Below, piece by piece: positions 1 through 6,063 of a stretch of 64,000 nt of DNA (the stretch's first letter is position 1; each line of letters opens with the position of its first letter). Under the pieces are notes generated by a model. That model searched no databases and had not been told where the DNA came from. It was given only the letters and a program-made list of their open reading frames with translations. The DNA lies in NCBI GenBank assembly GCA_029262695.1, contig JAJCYV010000026.1:1-64000 (forward strand). Direction: 5' to 3'. The DNA is from Chloroflexota bacterium (GTDB taxonomy: Bacteria; Chloroflexota; Dehalococcoidia; SM23-28-2; RBG-16-64-32). The position numbers and the translations under genes are program-made.

Positions 1-642
1 GGCCATCTGGGGGACGCTTGCGGGGAATTCGTTGCGGAGGGAGTCGAGGAATTCGCAGGTGCAGTAGCCGCTGTAGCAGTGCGGCTTCTTGTCGGCCGTG
101 CCGCCCTGCCGCTGGAGGATGCGGCCGCGGACGAGGTGGGCAGTCTGGAGGACGAAGGGGTGGACGCGGATGCCGCGGAAGGGAGATGCCATGGTGACGC
201 AGGAGGCGATGAGGTCAGGCCAACGAGCGGCCGTGCTGCGAGCGAGGACGCCGCCAAGGCTGTGACCGATGAGATGCACGGGGTTGCCGGTCTCGGTGAT
301 GGCGCGCTCGATTGCGGCGTGCAAGCGCTGAGCCAGGATATCAGGGCAGTCGGCGTTGCGGCCGATGCCTGAGAGGTGAGGTGTGTAGCCGATTCGGCGG
401 AGCCAGGAGTTCATGTCGCCAAGGTACTGGTCGGAGCCCATGAAGCCGGGAACAACGATGACGCCGGACCCATCTCCCTTCGGGATGCCGTTGCCGCGGA
501 AAACGGGTGACATGCGCAGGGAGATCCAGTCGATGCCGAGGAGTGCTTCGCGCCACAGAGGCAGGGCGGTAGACGCCTGGAACTCTTCGTCCAGCCCCTG
601 CCGCAGCTTCCTGACCACCGTTCCCCCTTTGCTCCTTGTCAT
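1..642 (-). CDS. Alpha/beta-hydrolase, lipase/esterase-like (3' end outside window)
   Basis: The minus strand is open for 214 codons from an ATG at 642 to the window edge, so the C-terminus is missing. The product has a strand-turn segment VIVVPGFMGSD around residue 66 and the nucleophile elbow GHSLGG around residue 123, the hallmarks of alpha/beta-hydrolase lipases. The catalytic Asp and His would partly lie outside the window. It has no signal peptide. It is divergently transcribed from a wax ester synthase/DGAT, which suggests, by inference, a role in turnover of neutral lipid. A TATAAT box ends 10 bases before the ATG, so the transcript is probably leaderless. Confidence 0.8.
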   Translation of the reverse strand, partial: MTRSKGGTVVRKLRQGLDEEFQASTALPLWREALLGIDWISLRMSPVFRGNGIPKGDGSGVIVVPGFMGSDQYLGDMNSWLRRIGYTPHLSGIGRNADCPDILAQRLHAAIERAITETGNPVHLIGHSLGGVLARSTAARWPDLIASCVTMASPFRGIRVHPFVLQTAHLVRGRILQRQGGTADKKPHCYSGYCTCEFLDSLRNEFPASVPQMA

Positions 643-651
643 CAGGTTCCT

Positions 652-657
652 ATTATA
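652..657 (-). promoter_or_regulatory. -10 box of the lipase gene
   Basis: TATAAT on the minus strand, with 9 bases between it and the ATG at 642. Transcription would start within a few bases of the start codon. Confidence 0.55.
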
Positions 658-717
658 GATAACAACTTATCACCCGATTCAGCACATCAATCGTACAACA
701 GTGTCGTGGATTACCAT

Positions 718-745
718 TTGAACCCGGATTGCAAGAGTATATAAT
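718..745 (+). promoter_or_regulatory. Sigma-70-type promoter of the WS/DGAT gene
   Basis: TTGAAC (718-723), 16-base spacer, TATAAT (740-745). The inferred transcript has a leader of about 60 nt ending in an AAGGAG Shine-Dalgarno before the ATG at 816. This is one of the few conventional promoters with a real 5' UTR in the window. Confidence 0.65.
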
Positions 746-815
746 GCTGAGAGATCGCGGGGGAAAGAGGGCAGCGGGGTTTGCGGAAGCCTTTACTGCC
801 AACTAAGGAGAACAA

Positions 816-2309
816 ATGACCCAGCGGGGCACCAGCCAGCGCTTGAGTGCGCAGGACGCCTCTTTCCTGTACATGGAGCAGCAGGAGGCAGCACTCCATA
901 TAGGCTCGATCGGCGTTTTCGAGGGTCAGATCTCCTACGATCGATTTGTTGACAACATCCGTTCGAAGCTGCACCTGATCCCTCGCTACCAGCAGATTGC
1001 AACGCCGGCGCCGTTCAACGTGGGCCACCCGACGTGGGAGTGGGACCAAGAATTCGACCTGGGCCGCCACATCTACCACGTGACTCTGGAGGGCGCCACG
1101 GACGCGGAGCTGTACGAGAAGGCAGCAGATCTGTTCGCGCCGATGCTGGAGCGGGACAAGCCGCTGTGGGAGATCTACGTGGTCAACGGCCTGGCCGGCG
1201 ACCGTTCGGCGCTTGTGTCCAAGGTGCACCACTGCCTGGTTGACGGGGTGTCTGGCATCGAACTGCTGATGATCATGCTGGACGTTTCGGCGGACCCGGC
1301 GCCGCCACCACCGGCGCCGGAGATCGAAAAGAAGCTACCGGAGCCATCGTACATGCGCCTCGTCGATGCGCTGCTGGACAACGTCAGCGCGAGCATCGAC
1401 CAGATGGCGGCCCGGGCAACTCTGGGCCTGGACATCGCCGGCGGCGAGACGCAGGTGCGCTCGATAGTGCGTGCGCTGGAGACGGCGGTGCCGTACTTCC
1501 AGGTGCCGATGGCGCGCGCGCCGTTCAACAAGCCGCTATCAGGCGGCCGCGTTCTGGGCTTCAGTGAGTTCTCGTTCCAGGAGATCAGGCAGATCCGGCA
1601 GGCGGCCGGCGGAACGGTGAACGACGTTGTGCTGACGGTGCTGGGCGGCGCGCTTGGCCGCTACTTCGAGATGCACGGACAGACGACGGAGCGGCGCACG
1701 GCGCGGGTTCTGACGCCGGTTAACGTGCGCAGAGACGAGGAGAAGAAGGCGCTTGGGAACCGCGTGTCGATGCTGCTGGTGGAGGTGCCGGTGGGCGTTT
1801 CCGATCCGATCGAGCGGCTGAACGCGGTGACGGCTCGCACGGCGACGCTGAAGACCCAAAACGTGGCGGACGGCATCGAGACACTGTCAGACGTGCTGGG
1901 CAACTCACCGCCGATCCTGCAGGCGGCAGCGGGGATGCTGCCGCTGCCGCCGAACACGGTTGCGCACATGGTCTGCACGAACGTTCCCGGGCCGATGATC
2001 CCGCTTTTCTGCGTGGGGCACAGGCTGCAGGGGCACTTCCCGCTGGTGCCGCTCGCCTGGGAGATGGGCGTCGGGCTGGGCGTGACGAGCTACAACCAGA
2101 AGCTCTATTTCGGCTACATGGGCGACGCGGGGGCAGGCAGCGATGTGCAGCGACTCAAGGAGTTCACGGACCAGGCGTACATCGAGCTGCGGTCCGCGGC
2201 GGGCGTGGAGAAGTCCGACCTACCGGAGCTGGGCGTTGCAACCGAGCACGAGGCCGCCCGCCACCAGACCGGCGCCTCGCATCAGGCGCTGGCCGCCGAC
2301 GCCGGCTAG
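816..2309 (+). CDS. Wax ester synthase / diacylglycerol O-acyltransferase (WS/DGAT)
   Basis: At 497 aa this matches the bacterial WS/DGAT family, which esterifies acyl-CoA to fatty alcohols or diacylglycerol at the membrane-lipid-body surface. The catalytic HHxxxDG motif is HHCLVDG at residues 138-144. KPLWEIYVV lies before it, GTVNDVVLTVLGGALGRY in the middle, and CTNVPGP near the C-terminus; all are family landmarks. The ATG is preceded by AAGGAG at good spacing. A lipase is divergent upstream, and a second WS/DGAT lies at 11269-12720, so storage of triacylglycerol or wax is likely. Which alcohol acceptor is used cannot be told from sequence. Confidence 0.93.
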   Translation: MTQRGTSQRLSAQDASFLYMEQQEAALHIGSIGVFEGQISYDRFVDNIRSKLHLIPRYQQIATPAPFNVGHPTWEWDQEFDLGRHIYHVTLEGATDAELYEKAADLFAPMLERDKPLWEIYVVNGLAGDRSALVSKVHHCLVDGVSGIELLMIMLDVSADPAPPPPAPEIEKKLPEPSYMRLVDALLDNVSASIDQMAARATLGLDIAGGETQVRSIVRALETAVPYFQVPMARAPFNKPLSGGRVLGFSEFSFQEIRQIRQAAGGTVNDVVLTVLGGALGRYFEMHGQTTERRTARVLTPVNVRRDEEKKALGNRVSMLLVEVPVGVSDPIERLNAVTARTATLKTQNVADGIETLSDVLGNSPPILQAAAGMLPLPPNTVAHMVCTNVPGPMIPLFCVGHRLQGHFPLVPLAWEMGVGLGVTSYNQKLYFGYMGDAGAGSDVQRLKEFTDQAYIELRSAAGVEKSDLPELGVATEHEAARHQTGASHQALAADAG

Positions 2310-2321
2310 CAGCCGGAGGCA

Positions 2322-2621
2322 GTGGTGGGATTCTTCGTCTTCATTGCGATCGCTGTCGGTCTGTTCGTCGGCTTCCTGGCCCTGCGCACGCTAACTTCGA
2401 GACGGGCCCCGACGACGCCGCTCGTCCGGATTGGCATCGCCAGTGGGGAAGACGAAGCCCAGCTCTGGCAACGGGCCCTAACGCATGCGGGCATCTGGTC
2501 ACGCATCAGCGGAGGAACCGGCGGCGCGTACCGGAACATCGGATACCAGCATGAGCTTTGGGTGAAAGAGAAGGACGCCGGGTTGGCGCGGGACGTTCTG
2601 GGGTTCGACGAGGAGCCGTGA
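2322..2621 (+). CDS. Small membrane-anchored protein, DUF2007-like
   Basis: A GTG start 12 bases after the WS/DGAT stop, with GGAGG upstream, gives 99 aa. The first 22 residues form one hydrophobic segment (FFVFIAIAVGLFVGFLALR). The rest resembles DUF2007-type domains: RIGIASGEDEAQLWQRALTHAGI followed by a short strand-rich end LWVKEKDAGLARDVL. Function is unknown; such domains are called putative signal-transducing or prokaryotic E2-associated. It is probably co-transcribed with the acyltransferase. Confidence 0.65.
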   Translation: MVGFFVFIAIAVGLFVGFLALRTLTSRRAPTTPLVRIGIASGEDEAQLWQRALTHAGIWSRISGGTGGAYRNIGYQHELWVKEKDAGLARDVLGFDEEP

Positions 2622-2713
2622 ACGTCCGCCGGGCCACGGAGGCCGACCTGCCGCGCCTGATCGAGCGGCTCGGGTTCGTGCAGACGCATGAGGCGTTCCG
2701 GATCGACCTTTAG
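2618..2713 (+). pseudogene. Internally deleted GNAT acetyltransferase remnant
   Basis: A GTG overlapping the preceding TGA (GTGA) opens a 31-codon frame. Its first half, VNVRRATEADLPRLIE, is the typical N-terminal beta1-alpha1 of GNAT acetyltransferases. Its second half, RLGFVQTHEAFRIDL, looks like the typical C-terminal strand. The roughly 100-residue acetyl-CoA binding core is absent, so the likely history is an in-frame deletion in a gene once translationally coupled to its upstream neighbour. Confidence 0.5.
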
Positions 2714-2724
2714 CCCCGGCCCCG

Positions 2725-2805
2725 CCCTCCGGCAAGCCTGAAGGCATGCGGCTACGTGCCGACGTGTCAGGCTGAAGCCTGACCTTCGGAGTCCTGACCT
2801 TCGGA
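2725..2805. repeat. REP-like palindrome cluster
   Basis: The core TCAGGCTGAAGCCTGA (2767-2782) is an AGGCT/AGCCT hairpin followed by CCTTCGGA. A partial second copy, CCTGACCTTCGGA, follows at 2793-2805, and a diverged inverted copy (GCCTGAAGGC) precedes it near 2732. The same core and CCTTCG tail recur at 18977 and 36257. Confidence 0.7.
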
Positions 2806-2815
2806 ATTGTTGTGG

Positions 2816-2821
2816 GATAAT
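2816..2821 (+). promoter_or_regulatory. -10 box of rarA
   Basis: GATAAT, 9 bases before the ATG at 2831. No Shine-Dalgarno lies between them, consistent with a leaderless or near-leaderless transcript. Confidence 0.5.
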
Positions 2822-2830
2822 TGGCGCGCT

Positions 2831-4189
2831 ATGCCACCCAATGCGCGCGGTAAGGACCCTCTCAACATGTTCGCGGAGGCGGCGCGTGAGCGGGCGGAGA
2901 AGCACGCACCGCTGGCGGCGCGGATGCGGCCGCGCACGCTGGAGGAGTTCGTCGGGCAGGAGGGGATCGTTGGCGAAGGCAAGGCGCTGCGGCGGGCGAT
3001 TGAGGAGGACCGCGTGCCATCGCTCGTCTTCTGGGGGCCGCCGGGCACCGGGAAGACGACTCTGGCGCGGATCATCGCCTCGCTGACGCAATCGCACTTT
3101 GAGCCGGTCTCGGCGGTATCGTCGGGGGTGGCGGACCTGCGGCGCATCGTGGGCGAGGCGCGCGACCGGCTGGGTGAGACGGGCCAGCGGACGATCCTCT
3201 TCATCGACGAGATCCACCGCTTCAACAAATCGCAGCAGGACACGGTGTTGCCGTACGTCGAGGACGGCACGACCACGCTGATCGGCGCGACGACGGAGAA
3301 CCCATCGTTCGAGGTGATCTCGGCGCTCCTGTCGCGGTCGCGGGTGTTCCGGTTGGAGGCGCTCGTCCCGGAGCAGATCGAGGAGTTGCTGCGGCGGGCG
3401 CTGGCTGACGAGGAACGCGGGATCGCCACGATGAAAGTAGCGGTGGACGATGACACGCTGGCGACGCTGGCCGGAGTGTCGGGCGGCGACGCTCGCATCG
3501 CGCTCAATGCGCTGGAGCTGGCGGCGCAGACGGCAACCCCGGACGCGAAGGGCGCGCGGAATGTGACGCTGGAGCACATCGAGGAGGCGTTGCAGCAGCG
3601 GGCGGCGCTGTACGACCGCGCCGGCGACTGGCACTACGACATCATCTCGGCGTTCATCAAGTCGCTGCGGGGATCGGACCCGGACGGGGCGCTGTACTGG
3701 CTGGCGCGGATGCTGGAGGGTGGCGAGGACCCTCTGTTCGTGGCTCGGCGGCTGGTGATCCTGGCGTCGGAGGACATCGGGCTGGCCGATCCGGCGGCGC
3801 TGCAGGTGGCGGTGGCGGCGCAGCAGGCGGTGCACTTCATCGGCATGCCGGAGGGGTTCTACCCGCTGGCGGAGGCGGCGATCTACCTGGCCTCCGCGCC
3901 GAAGTCGAACTCCGTGAAGCTGGCGTACGGGCGGGCGCTGCAGGACGCGCAGGCGACGCTTTCTGAGGCGGTACCGCTGCACCTGCGCAATGCGTCGACG
4001 CCGCTGATGAAGGGGATGGGATACGGAGCGGACTACGAGTACGACCACGACTCGGACGAGCACTACAGCGGCCAGGAGCACCTGCCGGAATCGCTATCGG
4101 GACGGCGCTACTACGCGCCGACGGAGCAGGGCGCGGAGGCGCGGATCAAGGAGTGGCTGGAGAAGCTGCGGGGGAAAGGCGAGGGTTAG
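2831..4189 (+). CDS. rarA: Replication-associated recombination protein RarA (MgsA), AAA+ ATPase
   Basis: RarA is a clamp-loader-like AAA+ ATPase that acts at stalled replication forks. Visible motifs are Walker A GPPGTGKTT, Walker B LFIDEIHRFNKSQQD, sensor ATTENPSFEV and arginine-finger region SRSRVF. The C-terminal tetramerisation region includes EDIGLADPAAL and YPLAEAAIYLA. The length of about 452 aa fits the family. I chose ATG 2831 (MPPNARG) over an in-frame upstream start at 2807 because the -10 box overlaps the latter. Its stop overlaps the stop of the convergent HTH gene. Confidence 0.93.
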   Translation: MPPNARGKDPLNMFAEAARERAEKHAPLAARMRPRTLEEFVGQEGIVGEGKALRRAIEEDRVPSLVFWGPPGTGKTTLARIIASLTQSHFEPVSAVSSGVADLRRIVGEARDRLGETGQRTILFIDEIHRFNKSQQDTVLPYVEDGTTTLIGATTENPSFEVISALLSRSRVFRLEALVPEQIEELLRRALADEERGIATMKVAVDDDTLATLAGVSGGDARIALNALELAAQTATPDAKGARNVTLEHIEEALQQRAALYDRAGDWHYDIISAFIKSLRGSDPDGALYWLARMLEGGEDPLFVARRLVILASEDIGLADPAALQVAVAAQQAVHFIGMPEGFYPLAEAAIYLASAPKSNSVKLAYGRALQDAQATLSEAVPLHLRNASTPLMKGMGYGADYEYDHDSDEHYSGQEHLPESLSGRRYYAPTEQGAEARIKEWLEKLRGKGEG

Positions 4190-4509
4190 CGCGCGGCGGC
4201 GGCGGCCTCGGCGCGCGTGCCGTTCTGGACAAGGCCTCCGAGAACGGTGCGCAGGGTTACGCCGCGGATTGTGGGGTGCTTAAAGGGGCCGTCGAGGTTG
4301 ACGCGGTAGCGGTTGCGGCGGCCGTCCTTGTGGGACTCGATCATGCCGGCGCGGCGCAGGTCGCCGATGTGGTCCCAGATGGCGCGCGGAGTGAGGTCCA
4401 TGCTGGCGGCGATGTCCTCGACGGTGGAATCGGGGTTGAGGGCGATGAAGAGGAGGACTGCGCCCTGCCTGGACCACAGCTCCCAGCGCTTTTCGCCGTT
4501 CTTCTTCAT
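4186..4509 (-). CDS. Winged-helix transcriptional regulator
   Basis: A 107-aa protein. Start ATG 4509 is chosen for its strong upstream GGAGGGAGGACGG; a longer frame back to 4575 has no such signal. The winged-helix shows as STVEDIAASMDLTPRAIWDHIGDLRRAGMIE followed by the wing HKDGRRNRYRVN, of ArsR/MarR-like type. No cysteine metal site is seen. It is convergent with rarA and the two stop codons overlap. The target is unknown. Confidence 0.75.
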   Translation of the reverse strand: MKKNGEKRWELWSRQGAVLLFIALNPDSTVEDIAASMDLTPRAIWDHIGDLRRAGMIESHKDGRRNRYRVNLDGPFKHPTIRGVTLRTVLGGLVQNGTRAEAAAAAR

Positions 4510-4789
4510 CCGTCCTCCCTCCACCCCAGTGAAAACCCCCGCCCAAGAAGATGCGCGCCGAGCGTGCTCGATCATCCGGGGGTGCGGCGATGAGATCCCG
4601 TGCGCGCAAAGTCATCCTAAAGCGCCGTGGCCGAACGCGTGGTTAAGGGCCGGTTACAGGCCAGTAAGATGTGGGTTAGTGCAGATGATGACGCCGGGCG
4701 CTGGCGGTGGACGGCGCGCTGCGCTATCTTCGCGATGAGATGCCGCTTCACGGCAGGCACCCGGACTGGCACCGACGGAGGACGACAGA

Positions 4790-5839
4790 GTGAGCCTCCA
4801 GCCGGGTAGCCGTCTGCTGCCGGAGGCCGCGCCGCTGGCAGCCGGGCGACTACCGCGGGTTGTCGAGCCGATGATGCCGGTCGTCGCGCCGGAGCCGTTC
4901 GACTCGGCGGCGCACATCTTCGAGGTGATCTGGGACGGCCTGCGGGCGATCGTCTTCGCCGAGGGCGGCGAGGTGCGCGTACAGGACCGGTTCGGCCGCG
5001 ACGTGACGCACCGCTTTCCGGAGCTGGGCGCGATCGCCGGGCGGGTCAAGGAGCGGGCGACGGCGTTGGACGGCGCGATCGTAGCGCTCGACCGGGACGG
5101 ACGCCCAGGCATCGGCCGTCTGGCACCGCGGTTGGCGGTGGACGACCCGGACCTGGCGCTGGAGATGTCAGCGGAGACGCCGGTGACGTTCGAGGCGTTC
5201 GATCTGCTGTACCGCGAAGGGCAGCCGGTGACCGGGTGGACGCTGCGCCGGCGCAAGGAGATGCTGCGCTCGCTGGTGCGGCCCTCGGCGGCGATCGTCG
5301 TGCCGGACTGGGTGACGCGGGACGGGGTGGCGTTCTTCGAGGCGGCGCGGGAGCACGAGCTGGAGGGCATCGTCGCGAAGGAGCTGGACAGCCGCTACTT
5401 GCCGGGACGGCGGAGCCGGTCGTGGCTGGCCGTGAAGGTGCACCAGCGGGACGAGTTCGTGATCGCCGGCTATACGTTCGGCGGACGATGGAACCCGCGC
5501 AAGCCGTCGCGGCCGGCGCGCGAGCCGCTGCACTCGCTGGTGCTGGGCGCCTACGACGGTAACGAGCGGCTGCACTATGCCGGCGAGGCGACGGGCGGGT
5601 TCACGCGCGACGCGGCGGCCGACCTGGCGGCGCAGCTGGAGCCGCTGGCCGCGCGGGAGTGCCCGCTGGCGGAGGAACCGCCGCTGGAGAGGCTTGTGTT
5701 CTGGTGCCGGCCGGAGGTCTGCGCGACGGTGCGCTTCGGGGGCTGGACGGCGGAGCAGACGCTGCGCTTCCCGGTGTTCGAGGCGGCCCGCCCTGACGTG
5801 CCGGCAGTGAGCTGCGTGCTGCCGGAGACCACGGCATGA
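4790..5839 (+). CDS. ATP-dependent DNA ligase-fold protein lacking catalytic residues (probable pseudoenzyme)
   Basis: The 349-aa protein has the LigD-type ligase layout: adenylation domain (about 25-210) then OB-fold (about 220-340). Motif I reads EVIWDGLR, so the adenylated lysine of KxDG is isoleucine (I47). Motif III reads LDGAIVAL, so the Glu of DGE is alanine (A96). Motif V reads SWLAVKV, so the first Lys of WLKVK is alanine. Motif IV EGIVAKE is intact. The adjacent LigD keeps all of these (EPKMDGVR, LDGEIVAL, SWLKVKS). The GTG start has GGAGG upstream. It lies beside ligD and ku, so a structural or regulatory role in end joining is possible but unproven. Confidence 0.8.
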   Translation: MSLQPGSRLLPEAAPLAAGRLPRVVEPMMPVVAPEPFDSAAHIFEVIWDGLRAIVFAEGGEVRVQDRFGRDVTHRFPELGAIAGRVKERATALDGAIVALDRDGRPGIGRLAPRLAVDDPDLALEMSAETPVTFEAFDLLYREGQPVTGWTLRRRKEMLRSLVRPSAAIVVPDWVTRDGVAFFEAAREHELEGIVAKELDSRYLPGRRSRSWLAVKVHQRDEFVIAGYTFGGRWNPRKPSRPAREPLHSLVLGAYDGNERLHYAGEATGGFTRDAAADLAAQLEPLAARECPLAEEPPLERLVFWCRPEVCATVRFGGWTAEQTLRFPVFEAARPDVPAVSCVLPETTA

Positions 5840-6030
5840 GCACGTTCACGTGGTGGTTCTTCAACCTGGGCGTTGCGTTCTTCTGGCTGGCGATCGCGGT
5901 GAAATCGGAGAGCTGGTTCATGGCGCTGGGCGGCGTCGTGTACCTGGTGATCGCGATGCTGATCGACCTGCCGGGGACGAGCAGTGCGGAGACGTGGGAG
6001 GACGACGACGACGGCTGGCCGTTGGGCTGA
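5836..6030 (+). CDS. Small membrane protein, two predicted TM segments
   Basis: A 64-aa product starting in an ATGA overlap with the ligase-like gene, hence translationally coupled. It has two hydrophobic segments, WWFFNLGVAFFWLAIAV and FMALGGVVYLVIAMLIDL, and an acidic tail (EDDDDGW). No family was recognised. Confidence 0.65.
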   Translation: MSTFTWWFFNLGVAFFWLAIAVKSESWFMALGGVVYLVIAMLIDLPGTSSAETWEDDDDGWPLG

Positions 6031-6034
6031 GGCC

Positions 6035-6057
6035 AGGTCAGGCTGAGAGCCTGACCT
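6035..6057. repeat. REP-like perfect hairpin between convergent genes
   Basis: AGGTCAGGCT-GAG-AGCCTGACCT is a perfect 10-bp stem with a 3-nt loop. It lies 4 bases after the small membrane gene and 6 bases before the ligD stop. It belongs to the CAGGCT..AGCCTG family and could act as a bidirectional terminator, although there is no U-tract. Confidence 0.7.
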
Positions 6058-6063
6058 CCGAAA

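Noticed and set aside
2306..4081. 591-codon open frame opposite rarA
   Set aside because: Arg-rich shadow of rarA in the opposite frame.
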